In this document: piece after piece, positions 16,419 to 23,752 of the stretch
Layout of the letters: every line of letters begins with the position of its first letter
Position numbering within the stretch: the first letter of the stretch is position 1
Source: DASXUC01 sp036505015
GTDB taxonomy: Bacteria > Sysuimicrobiota > Sysuimicrobiia > Sysuimicrobiales > Kaftiobacteriaceae
DNA: 64,000 nucleotides
Direction: 5' to 3'
Assembly (NCBI GenBank): GCA_036505015.1
Contig: DASXUC010000071.1
Span: 1 to 64,000 of the forward strand
The notes under the pieces: model-generated
The model's input: only the letters and a program-made list of their open reading frames with translations
Databases searched by the model: none
What the model was told of the DNA's origin: nothing
Position numbers and translations under genes: made by a program

Positions 16419-18116
16419 CTAAGGGGGCGTCACCTTCCGTACATCCGTCGTCCACCAGCATCCAGTGTAGTCTGGGATCGTGGCGGCGCGCTCTCCGGCC
16501 AACCAGAAGGCCACGCCCCCCGGGTCTGCCTGGGCGCCGACCGAGTCGGCCGTCCACGCGGGATTGCCGAACGTCGTCAGGGGGCAGGTACCGTTGGGCA
16601 TGGGGTTCGCGGCCTCAAAGACGGTCGCGGCAGCGGCTTTCCCGGAATAGCCGGTCCTCAGATATTGGTTGCTGCTGCTACGCTGGAACACAATCAGCAC
16701 TTTTCCGGCCAGGTTGACCGCCACCCCGGGGGACCAGTAGAAAGCATTGGAAGCGCCGAATGTGAGCTGCTGCTGGTAGGCTCCGCCCAGTGTCGGCCCG
16801 GTGATGCCTACTCTCACGTACCGGATGCAGCTCTCCGTCGCACCACCGCCGATGTTGCACACGGTCGCGAATACTCCGTGAATCGTGTTCCCCAAACCCA
16901 CGGCCTGTGGGATGTGAGTATCCCAGGTGTTCAACAAGTTCGCTGAGCCCAGTTGAGGACTGTCGGGCGGAATGTCATACGACAGCCCGCCCGATAACAC
17001 GTACGGGCCGGCGAACGCCGCCGTCGCCGCCGCATTGGCGACCCGCCAGATTCGGATCTCATTGGTAAATCCAAACGGATCGGTGGCCATAAGGTACACG
17101 GGGTTGGTCACGCCGGTGAACGACGGCGGGTTCGTGAAGTGCTGCACCGGCTGCAGGCTCCGCGCGGCGTCGTTGCCGGCGGTCGTCGAAGCCTTGAACA
17201 TCTTCATGGCCGCGCTGCTGCCCGACGGACATCCACCGGCGTTGCCTTCCAGAACGAGCTTTCTAAACACCCGAACGACGGCGTAGGTAAAGTTGGACGC
17301 GCTCCAGGTCAGGTTGTCGACTGCGATCACGAGCGCGTCGGCCCCGACTCCAATCCCTGGAGAGTAGGCCCAGCTGTCGAGCGAGCCACCCGCGTTCAAG
17401 CGGGCGTCGATGACATATCGACACCAGTTCGCGGACGCCAGACTTCCCGGACCGCTACTGCGGGAGACGGCAATCCAGAGCTTGGAGACTTTGGTGCTGG
17501 ATTTGCTCGAGTCTGCGACGATGAAGAAGCGCGGTGTCGGGCTTGTCCGGTCGAAGTATACCTTTGCGTCGGTAAGGATACCGTACGTGGAATCTGGAGC
17601 GCTGAAGAACGCGTTCAGGTTCGTGCTCGCCAGTATGCTTCCTGCGGTATTGGAGAGGCGCAGACCGAATTTGGTCGCCTCCAACACGCGTGAGCTATTT
17701 GCCGTCGCGCTCGTATCGGGGGCCAGCGACCCGTTCCCGTTCTCGATGGACGTGCCGAAGTCCAATCCTGGGAAGGTGACGTTCACAGTGTGGCTCAGCG
17801 ACTCGGGAGCGGCGAATTCTTCGATATCGTCCGCCTGCTGCCCCGCCATGGCAGGATCCAGCGTGGCGGCCCGCCGTTTGGCGGCTTCGAGTTCCCGGCG
17901 GTCGCCGCTTTCGGGCGTGGGGATAATCCGCAGGCCGGCGCTACCCGGTGCCGCGGATTCTTGAAGTTGCGGTGCGGTGATCAGCTCAAGGTCGCCTGGA
18001 ACACCCGCGGCAGAGGGAGCGTCTTGGGCGAGACCTGGCTGAATCGTGCTTGCCCACAGCGCAAAGAGTACTGCGAACGTGAACAGGCCGGCTCGTGACC
18101 AGCGGGAACGAATCAT
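16419..18116 (-). CDS. Large secreted protein of unknown function
   Basis: 565 aa with a signal peptide (hydrophobic 10-28, cleavage near GLAQDA). The body is rich in Ser, Thr, Asn and Gly with beta-strand-like segments (LVIAVDNLTWSASNFTYAVV, VGLGNTIHGVFATVCNIGGG) and several single cysteines. No catalytic motif is recognised. Base composition is lower in GC than the housekeeping genes around it. It may be a surface or secreted beta-propeller protein related in style to the neighbouring Asp-box protein, but no family is assigned. Confidence 0.6.
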   Translation of the reverse strand: MIRSRWSRAGLFTFAVLFALWASTIQPGLAQDAPSAAGVPGDLELITAPQLQESAAPGSAGLRIIPTPESGDRRELEAAKRRAATLDPAMAGQQADDIEEFAAPESLSHTVNVTFPGLDFGTSIENGNGSLAPDTSATANSSRVLEATKFGLRLSNTAGSILASTNLNAFFSAPDSTYGILTDAKVYFDRTSPTPRFFIVADSSKSSTKVSKLWIAVSRSSGPGSLASANWCRYVIDARLNAGGSLDSWAYSPGIGVGADALVIAVDNLTWSASNFTYAVVRVFRKLVLEGNAGGCPSGSSAAMKMFKASTTAGNDAARSLQPVQHFTNPPSFTGVTNPVYLMATDPFGFTNEIRIWRVANAAATAAFAGPYVLSGGLSYDIPPDSPQLGSANLLNTWDTHIPQAVGLGNTIHGVFATVCNIGGGATESCIRYVRVGITGPTLGGAYQQQLTFGASNAFYWSPGVAVNLAGKVLIVFQRSSSNQYLRTGYSGKAAAATVFEAANPMPNGTCPLTTFGNPAWTADSVGAQADPGGVAFWLAGERAATIPDYTGCWWTTDVRKVTPP

Positions 18117-18142
18117 CGTGCGCCTCCTCGCCTCAGCGGGTA

Positions 18143-18340
18143 TCAGCTCGCCAGCTCCGCCGCTTTAGAAAGTATTCCCCACATGTGCTCGTCATATGCC
18201 ACGAGAAGCACGTTGCGTACGCGCGCATTCGTAGAGAGAAAGCGCTTGAGCTCGCTGACGGCGATCCGCGCGATGCGCCGCATCTTTTACCGCTCGCAGA
18301 TCATGTCGATGAATTGGTCAACAGCCGCGAATCGACCCAT
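18143..18340 (-). pseudogene. Possible broken small gene with in-frame stop
   Basis: On the minus strand a frame starts at 18340 with MGRFAAVDQFIDMICER, meets TAA, and continues in the same frame as a 46-residue stretch from ATG 18283 (MRRIARIAVSELKRFLSTNA ... ending AAELAS, stop at 18143). Both halves have plausible protein composition, so this may be one small gene split by a nonsense change, or a short real gene starting at 18283. Function unknown. It lies in the otherwise empty 295 nt between the large secreted protein and the DinB gene. Confidence 0.3.
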
Positions 18341-18411
18341 CAAGGCATTTCCTTCGGATATGATCGAACGGTCACCTTGTCTACGGCACCAGAAGGAGGG
18401 AGCGCCCGGCA

Positions 18412-18963
18412 ATGGATCAACGGAAGCGATCAGTCAAAAGAACCGTAACAATGGAGGCCCTTCGGTCCGCATTGAAGAGCCAATACCATGCGACGCTCGC
18501 GATGCTTCGGGCAACCATCCGCGATTGCCCGGAAAGCCTCTGGGTCGCCAGCGACGGCCACGCCAACCCCTACTGGCGGATTGCGTACCATACGCTGTAC
18601 TACACGGATCTGTACCTTCAACCGAATAATAGAGTCTTTCGTCCTTGGGACCACAACCAGAGGGGAATCCAGCACATGGATAGGTGGCAGAAGACCTGGC
18701 ACCCGTACACGAAGGCGGAGGTGCTGGCATACTGGAAGATCTGCGATTCAAAGGTTGACGACGCCGTTGATGCGCTTGACATGAATGCGCCCCGGAGTGG
18801 GTTCAGTTGGTACAAGATACCTAAACTGGAGCACCAGATCGTCAACGTCCGCCACGCTCAGTATCATGAGGCGCAGCTGGCCGACCGCCTCCGCACGGCG
18901 ACAGGCAAAGGTGTTGGCTGGGCAGACGCGCGGCGGATCGCAAGAGCGCGGGCGGCGCGCTAA
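18412..18963 (+). CDS. DinB-like metalloprotein
   Basis: 183 aa, a DinB/YfiT-type four-helix bundle. Putative metal-binding histidines occur in IAYHTLYYTD and in RHAQYHEAQL, at the positions expected for the DinB triad. The usual pattern of an N-terminal LRxxLxxQYHAxLxML helix is present. Such proteins are thiol-dependent transferases or hydrolases with varied substrates. ATG 18412 has GGAGGG 9 nt upstream; ATG 18451 is an alternative that fits the family start better. A hydrolase gene follows 14 nt downstream. Base use is less GC-rich than the window average. Confidence 0.78.
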   Translation: MDQRKRSVKRTVTMEALRSALKSQYHATLAMLRATIRDCPESLWVASDGHANPYWRIAYHTLYYTDLYLQPNNRVFRPWDHNQRGIQHMDRWQKTWHPYTKAEVLAYWKICDSKVDDAVDALDMNAPRSGFSWYKIPKLEHQIVNVRHAQYHEAQLADRLRTATGKGVGWADARRIARARAAR

Positions 18964-18977
18964 CCAATATTCGTGCA

Positions 18978-19802
18978 ATGATGGAATCGATTGACCTGGA
19001 CGAAGCGAATCTTGCGTATGTCGAACAAGGTACCGGGGATCCGATCGTTTTCGTGCATGGCGGGTTCTCTGACCTGCGCGCGTGGGCTTCTCAGCTTCGA
19101 GCCTTCTCATCAAATTACCGCTGCATCGCGTATAGTCTCCGCTATCACTACCCGAATCCATGGAGAGGTGATGGTAGCGACTACACGGTGCCCGTCCATG
19201 CGAAGGACCTCGCGAATCTGATCGAGCGTCTCGGAGCCTCACCCGCTCATCTCGTGGGCACTTCCTACGGAGGCAGAATAGCTCTTCACCTGGCACGCGA
19301 GAGGCCTGAGTTGGTTCGTACGTTAGTCCTTGCAGAGCCAGCCCTCAGCTTCTGGATTCGCGATACGCCTTCAGGGTCGGCGGTCCTGGCTGATCTTGCG
19401 AATAACTACTTCGAGCCTGGGCAGAGCGCTATCGGTCGAGGAGACCTTGAGCAAGCTGCTCGACTATTCGTCGACGGGGTCGGAGGGGCAGGCACCTTTG
19501 ACACGCTGCCACGCGATGTCCGCCAAAGGTATGTGGACAACATTCGCGTGCAAGCGATACCCGCTTCTCCCGCTCCATTCTCACGTGACGATGCCACAAA
19601 AGTCCGCGTACCGGTGCTGCTCATTAACGGTGAGCGCACAACTAACATCTTCGTCCTGGTGAATGACGAACTGGAAAAGTACCTGCCCAACGTCGAAAGA
19701 ACAAGAATACCTGAGGCCTCCCATCTCATGACAGTCACTCATCCGAACGAATTCAACAAAGTGGTGATGGCTTTCTTGGCCAGATATCGAGGCAAAGACT
19801 GA
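18978..19802 (+). CDS. Alpha/beta hydrolase
   Basis: 274 aa. Oxyanion motif HGG at 27-29, nucleophile elbow GTSYGG with Ser96, and a C-terminal catalytic His in EASHLMTV fit the AB hydrolase fold; the acid is likely the Asp/Glu near LLINGERT. The substrate is unknown (esterase, epoxide hydrolase or C-C hydrolase are all possible). It probably forms a two-gene unit with the DinB gene. Codon use is AT-shifted relative to neighbours, in line with transfer. A 13-bp stem hairpin follows the stop directly. Confidence 0.85.
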   Translation: MMESIDLDEANLAYVEQGTGDPIVFVHGGFSDLRAWASQLRAFSSNYRCIAYSLRYHYPNPWRGDGSDYTVPVHAKDLANLIERLGASPAHLVGTSYGGRIALHLARERPELVRTLVLAEPALSFWIRDTPSGSAVLADLANNYFEPGQSAIGRGDLEQAARLFVDGVGGAGTFDTLPRDVRQRYVDNIRVQAIPASPAPFSRDDATKVRVPVLLINGERTTNIFVLVNDELEKYLPNVERTRIPEASHLMTVTHPNEFNKVVMAFLARYRGKD

Positions 19803-19833
19803 CGCGGGATTCGAACGACACGAATCCCGCGTC
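19801..19833. terminator. Bidirectional hairpin between hydrolase and tRNA-His
   Basis: Perfect 13-bp stem: GACGCGGGATTCG, 7-nt loop, CGAATCCCGCGTC. It begins at the hydrolase stop codon and ends 4 nt from the tRNA-His 3' end, so it can serve both converging units. No T-tract. Confidence 0.7.
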
Positions 19834-19837
19834 TGCA

Positions 19838-19915
19838 TGGGGTGACCGACGGGACTTGAACCCGCGACCTCCTGGGCCACAGCCAGGCGCTCTACCAGGC
19901 TGAGCTACGGCCACC
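19838..19915 (-). tRNA. tRNA-His (anticodon GTG)
   Basis: Acceptor GTGGCCG pairs with CGGTCAC; anticodon loop CTGTGGC gives GTG. The extra G at position -1 (complement of 19915) opposite C73 is present, as tRNA-His requires. T arm GGTTCAAGTCC, CCA encoded (complement of 19838-19840). Confidence 0.96.
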
Positions 19916-19996
19916 ACGTCCGACCGAATCTTATCACAGCGGCTGAGATTCAGGAAATCCTGACGAACACGATCCCCAATTCATGTGACAGAACAC

Positions 19997-20016
19997 AACT
20001 CGCCGCGCGGCGAGTT
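19997..20016. repeat. Perfect 20-bp palindrome
   Basis: AACTCGCCGCGCGGCGAGTT, its own reverse complement. It abuts the left arm of the larger hairpin at 20015. No gene or known operator explains it. Confidence 0.7.
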
Positions 20017-20092
20017 GCAAGTTGGCCCATCTAAGCTATCAACTCGTTCCGGAACGAGTCCTGTTCGTTAGCCTAAGTGGGCCGATTTGCAA
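20015..20092 (+). other. Long nested hairpin upstream of copy B
   Basis: Arms 20015-20038 and 20069-20092 pair over 24 positions: 19 Watson-Crick, 3 G-U wobbles when read as plus-strand RNA, 2 mismatches. An inner palindrome ACTCGTTCCGGAACGAGT fills 20042-20059. The wobbles suggest selection on plus-strand RNA. A related inner palindrome stands upstream of copy C (20677-20696). Confidence 0.6.
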
Positions 20093-20134
20093 CATACCCC
20101 GGGGCAGTCTATGTTCTCCCACCGAACTGGCGGG

Positions 20135-20341
20135 GTGCTCGGGGGCGGCCCGAGCGGAGGTTGGGAGGGCGGCAACCAATTCGCAGGCCGTGTAGAGAGT
20201 GTACCGGCGCAGCCAAGTATCGGCGAAAACGGCAAAGGAAGTAGTCTTTGTGTCGTGTCTGGCAGGCGAGAGCAAATGGAGCGTGAGACCTGCAGTCAGT
20301 CCGAGCCGCCCGACACGAAGCGAGGGGCCGCCCCCGAGCAC
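20135..20341. repeat. Repeated structured element, copy B
   Basis: 207 nt bounded by a perfect 16-bp inverted repeat: GTGCTCGGGGGCGGCC (20135-20150) and GGCCGCCCCCGAGCAC (20326-20341). Inside, GGGCGGC pairs with GCCGCCC; the third pair, GCAGGCC, meets GACCTGC with one mismatch. Shared blocks with copies A and C include GAGCGGAGGTTGG (GAGCGAAGGTTGG in C), GGCAGGCGAG and the CGAGCCGCCCGAC segment. It has no protein-coding potential beyond chance frames. It is about 8 nt from the 3' end of the 67-aa gene. Confidence 0.8.
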
Positions 20342-20349
20342 GCCGACGC

Positions 20350-20553
20350 CTATCGGCGGACTTTCTCCAGTGACGCATTCAGAGCGACGGCAAGGGCGGC
20401 CTGACCGCTGACGAGGTCTTTCCAGGTCAGCTCCTGACCCTTCCGTCTTCCTTTGGGGACCAGCTTCAGGCCTTCAGGCGAAATGGTAAGCACGTAGGAC
20501 TTGCCACTCACTTTGAGTTCGCGCTTCAGCGGGCGATCAAGTTTGGTAGACAT
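20350..20553 (-). CDS. Conserved-looking small protein, 67 aa
   Basis: 67 aa: starts MSTKLDRPLKRELKVSGKSY and continues with VLTISPEGLKLVPKGRRKG, ELTWKDLVSG, ALAVALNASL. It is basic and looks like a compact two-part domain (beta strands then helix). A strong Shine-Dalgarno (GGAGGAGGG) fixes the ATG at 20553. I do not recognise a named family; the ISPEGLKLVPKG-WKDLVSG pattern looks like a true protein rather than a chance frame. It is bracketed by copies B and C of the structured element. Confidence 0.72.
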   Translation of the reverse strand: MSTKLDRPLKRELKVSGKSYVLTISPEGLKLVPKGRRKGQELTWKDLVSGQAALAVALNASLEKVRR

Positions 20554-20676
20554 AAGCTGACCCTCCTCCTTCTTATGTTCCAACCCCATGGCCACCCTCG
20601 TCAATTGCGTTTCGGGCAGGTGCACACAAGCAACGCGCGGAGGGAGGGCTAAAGGATGACTCACCTAGGCTGTGAA

Positions 20677-20696
20677 ATTCGTGCCGGTACGAGTTC
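20677..20696. repeat. Palindrome upstream of copy C
   Basis: AATTCGTGCCGGTACGAGTT, an imperfect palindrome related to 20041-20060 (AACTCGTTCCGGAACGAGTC), also with matching flanks (TAGGCTGTG versus TAAGCTATC). It shows that copies B and C share upstream sequence as well. Confidence 0.55.
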
Positions 20697-20715
20697 TCGA
20701 TGCCCGATGTGGGCG

Positions 20716-20926
20716 GTGCGAGGGAAGCGGCCTCGAGCGAAGGTTGGAGGGCGGCAACTAATTGGCAGGCCGTGAAGAAAGCGCACCAGCGCAGCCAGGT
20801 ATCGGCGAGAGCGGTCAAGGGAAGCAGTCTTCGTGTCGTGTCTGGCAGGCGAGAGCCACAAGGAGCGTGAGGCCTGCAGTCAATCCGAGCCGCCCGACGC
20901 GAAGCGAGGGGCCGCCCCCCGAGCAC
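20716..20926. repeat. Repeated structured element, copy C
   Basis: 211 nt. Imperfect outer arms GTGCGAGGGAAGCGGCC (20716-20732) and GGCCGCCCCCCGAGCAC (20910-20926). Inner arms GGGCGGC/GCCGCCC and GCAGGCC/GGCCTGC are intact, plus GCCAG/CTGGC in the centre. It is in the same orientation as copy B and ends 17 nt from the mscS stop. Confidence 0.8.
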
Positions 20927-20942
20927 CACGCCACCCTCCGAG

Positions 20943-22058
20943 CTAGCGCAAATTGTCCTTGGGGAACCTCACACGATCTGGTTCGGCGTTGAGCCGCTCC
21001 AGGATCTTTGCGATCATGCGGTTCTTGATCCGCCCGGCCTGCCGCGGCGGGACCACGTAGCGAACAATCGCTTCCACCCATGAACTTTCCACGGGACGGA
21101 AGAACACGGTGGGCTGCTCCCGCACCTCGAGCTCATCGACCGGTGTTTGCTCCAGGAGGGCCCGAAAGACGCGCACCCGCTCCAGCATGACCGGGCCGAG
21201 TTCCTCCTCCGCGACTTCCCGCATCGTCCGGGCGACGAACTCGAAATCACTGTTGTAGGCGACGAGGACCTTGATCTCGTTCCAGACATAGGGGAAGAGC
21301 GGCCAGGAGTAGTTGTAGACCGCCTCCTTCAGGACTACGGAATTTGGAAACTTGATGATGCGGCCGCTGGGATGGTCGGTCGACAGGTACTCCCCACCGA
21401 ATTCCCACAACGTGGTGTCGAGATAACTCACGTCGATCACGTCGCCCTTCGCGTCGCCGATGCGCACGCGGTCGCCCACCCGGTACGGCTGCTTGATCAG
21501 GATGTAGATCCATCCGATGAAGCTGGTAATCGGCGTCTGCAGCGCCAGCCCGAGAACCAGGGAGAGGATGCCCAGTGAAACAACCGCAGCGTACCAGTTG
21601 GCAAAGAGAACGGAGATGGCGATCAGTGCGAGTCCGAGGCCTACAACCAGGCGCATGACACGGGACAGGTTGTACCGTGCCACCGCATCGTCCATTGGAT
21701 GAATCAGAAACGCGTAGACCGCTCGGTTGACCCCTAGCAGCAGCACTGCGGCCATCGCTCCAAGCACAATCCTGGATACCAACGGCAGGGCACGCGCTGT
21801 GAAGCTGAGTGTGTTCAGGCGGACCAAATAATAGAACGCCGCCAGGCCGAGCAGCACGAGCGCGTAACTCCAGAGGCGCACCTGCTCCTTGGGGGCTGGA
21901 GGAGGAGTCTCGGGCGCCGGAGCACCGCCGGTTTCCCGCAGCGCCCGCTGGACGTCGTCTCGCTCCTTCAGGCGTTCCGCGGCCTGGCGCTCTTCAGGCT
22001 CAATGACTGTTTGCGGTTCCTCGCTCTTGATATCGTCCGTCTTGAGATCGTCAGCCAT
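20943..22058 (-). CDS. MscS-family mechanosensitive channel
   Basis: 371 aa. An acidic N-terminal tail (about 1-60) is followed by four or five hydrophobic segments and the MscS core: a glycine/alanine-rich pore helix (VVSLGILSLVLGLALQTPI) then the beta domain with YRVGDRVRIGDAKGDVIDV and IIKFPNSVVL. It opens on membrane tension to release solutes. ATG 22058 follows GGAGCAGTGACG and lies 2 nt after the upstream hydrolase stop, so the two genes are co-transcribed. Confidence 0.9.
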   Translation of the reverse strand: MADDLKTDDIKSEEPQTVIEPEERQAAERLKERDDVQRALRETGGAPAPETPPPAPKEQVRLWSYALVLLGLAAFYYLVRLNTLSFTARALPLVSRIVLGAMAAVLLLGVNRAVYAFLIHPMDDAVARYNLSRVMRLVVGLGLALIAISVLFANWYAAVVSLGILSLVLGLALQTPITSFIGWIYILIKQPYRVGDRVRIGDAKGDVIDVSYLDTTLWEFGGEYLSTDHPSGRIIKFPNSVVLKEAVYNYSWPLFPYVWNEIKVLVAYNSDFEFVARTMREVAEEELGPVMLERVRVFRALLEQTPVDELEVREQPTVFFRPVESSWVEAIVRYVVPPRQAGRIKNRMIAKILERLNAEPDRVRFPKDNLR

Positions 22059-22060
22059 CG

Positions 22061-22714
22061 TCACTGCTCCAGATGGTGTACGAACCACTCCCCGGCGAGC
22101 CGGGCGACTTCCTCGAGAGCTCCTGGTTCTTCAAAGAGATGCGTGGCGTCGGGAACAATCTCGAGCTTCACCTCGCAGCGCATTTCGGCCATGGCCTGGC
22201 GGTTCAATTCAATCACCACGTCATCGGCCCCCCCAACGATCAGCAGGGTCGGCGCCCGCACGCGGGGCAGAGCTGCAGGGGCTAGGTCCGGACGTCCGCC
22301 GCGTGAGACGACTGCGCCGGCCCGCTCGGGGTGCTCAGCCGCCGCCACGAGGGCCGCAGCTCCGCCGGTGCTCGATCCAAAATACCCGATGCGCAGCCCG
22401 CGCGCTTCGCGGTCGTGCACTACCCATTCCGCCGCGGCATCCAGCCGATAAGCCAGCAGGCCGATGTCAAAGCGATGCTCGCGGGTATGGACGTCCACCG
22501 ATTCCTCCTCGGGCGTGAGGAGATCGAAGAGGAGCGTCGCCAGTCCCGCCGCATTGAACGTTTCCGCGACAAACCGGTTGCGCGGGCTGTGACGGCTGCT
22601 GCCGCTGCCGTGGACGAACAGGACGATGCCGCCCGCCCCCGCCGGCAGGCCGAGATTGCCCTGAAGGATCGCGTCGTGAGCGGGAATCTGGACTTCGCGT
22701 GGCACGGTCCCCAC
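22061..22714 (-). CDS. Dienelactone-hydrolase-like alpha/beta hydrolase
   Basis: 217 aa. HGSGSSRHSPRN at 35-46 provides the oxyanion region, GSSTGG holds nucleophile Ser115, Asp lies in LLIVGGADDVV, and His in PDATHLFEE. This is the short DLH-like hydrolase type often annotated as hydrolase next to phosphoribosyltransferases; no such partner is here. GTG start at 22712-22714. First gene of a pair with mscS. The substrate is unknown. Confidence 0.83.
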   Translation of the reverse strand: MGTVPREVQIPAHDAILQGNLGLPAGAGGIVLFVHGSGSSRHSPRNRFVAETFNAAGLATLLFDLLTPEEESVDVHTREHRFDIGLLAYRLDAAAEWVVHDREARGLRIGYFGSSTGGAAALVAAAEHPERAGAVVSRGGRPDLAPAALPRVRAPTLLIVGGADDVVIELNRQAMAEMRCEVKLEIVPDATHLFEEPGALEEVARLAGEWFVHHLEQ

Positions 22715-22765
22715 GTACGTATTTTACGTACGGGGTCGGATTGTCAAACGGAGACCGGGAGGGCC

Positions 22766-23107
22766 CTAGGACGCGGGAACCGCGGCGGCGACGGCCGCGC
22801 CGCAGTGACTGCAGAAGCGCGCATCTTCGCGGTTGACGCCGCCGCAGGTGCGACAGATCTGACCGGGCATCACCTGCGTCCCGCACGCAGCGCAGAATCG
22901 GTCGCCGTGGGCCAGTGGCTCGTGGCAGCGGCCACAGACAGCGGGGAGATCGGACAGGACCACTCCACACGCGCCGCAGAAGGTGCTGTCGTGGCGGTTC
23001 TTCGCTCCGCAGGCCGGGCAGACCCGGGCGCGCAGCAGCTTGCCGCCGCAGCCGCCGCAGAAAAGGTCTTCATCCCGGTTCATTCGCCCGCAGGAGCGAC
23101 AGTGCAC
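22766..23107 (-). CDS. Protein of four zinc ribbons
   Basis: 113 aa made almost only of CxxC pairs: C3/C6 with C17/C20, C30/C33 with C44/C47, then two further sets near 58-75 and 85-102. It therefore carries four rubredoxin-like knuckle pairs spaced about 27 residues apart, like double zinc ribbon (DZANK) domains repeated twice. No catalytic domain is attached. A scaffold or nucleic-acid/protein binding role is inferred. GTG start with GGAGGCGG upstream. Single gene between the hydrolase and the secreted helical protein. Confidence 0.82.
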   Translation of the reverse strand: MHCRSCGRMNRDEDLFCGGCGGKLLRARVCPACGAKNRHDSTFCGACGVVLSDLPAVCGRCHEPLAHGDRFCAACGTQVMPGQICRTCGGVNREDARFCSHCGAAVAAAVPAS

Positions 23108-23181
23108 AGCCGCCTCCGTGGCATGATCCTTACCCGGTTCGTGCCACGAAGGCGGTCGATCTAGACCCCGCCCGAGGTGAG

Positions 23182-23658
23182 CTACTGCGGAAGATCCTTC
23201 ATCGCTGCGGTGAGCAGCGTCGCGACCTTGTTCGCGCCGGCCTTCGCCTGCGCGAGATCGGAGATCTTCAGTGCCGCCAGGGCGGCCGTATTCGCCTCGC
23301 GGGCCTCACTGAGGGCCTTGGTCGCCGGCGCCCCGCGGGCGACGAGGTCCGGGATGATGCCGTTACCCATGCCCTGACACGGGTTCATTTCCGCCGCGCT
23401 GAAGTTCGCGCCCTTGGACCCTTCGAGGCAATTGACCACATGGGCGAGATGTGAGCGCACGGACGCGAGTGCGTCGGACTGGGCGGCAAACGTCGCGTGC
23501 GTCTGCGCCGCCTTGAACTGGTCCATCAGCGCGGATCCTGAGGCGGTCCCCGTGGGTGGATTGGGATCATAACCTCCCCCGTACCCTTGGGCGAATGCGG
23601 CGACCGTCATCACCAGGATCGACGCCCCTGCGACGAACCATGCTGCCATCCGCATCAT
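23182..23658 (-). CDS. Secreted helical protein of unknown function
   Basis: 158 aa with a signal peptide (MAAWFVAGASILVMTVAAFAQ). The mature protein is helical with HLAHVVNCLEG and NPCQGMGNGI segments, where His, Cys and Cys could form a metal site or disulfide, and Ala-rich helices at the C-terminus. It lies 94 nt downstream of the CopC-CopD fusion on the same strand, so a periplasmic role near copper handling is possible but unproven. Confidence 0.65.
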   Translation of the reverse strand: MMRMAAWFVAGASILVMTVAAFAQGYGGGYDPNPPTGTASGSALMDQFKAAQTHATFAAQSDALASVRSHLAHVVNCLEGSKGANFSAAEMNPCQGMGNGIIPDLVARGAPATKALSEAREANTAALAALKISDLAQAKAGANKVATLLTAAMKDLPQ

Positions 23659-23752
23659 CAGTTCCTCCCCAGGTGAATTTCAATACTCAGACTCGGCTCA
23701 GGAAGTAACAGCCGCGTCACGGGCCTGACGCATTCGCGTAAACCCCACTGCC

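Noticed and set aside
19838..20341. Integrated element with tRNA-His as attachment site
   Set aside because: No integrase gene and no second copy of the tRNA 3' end were found in the window.
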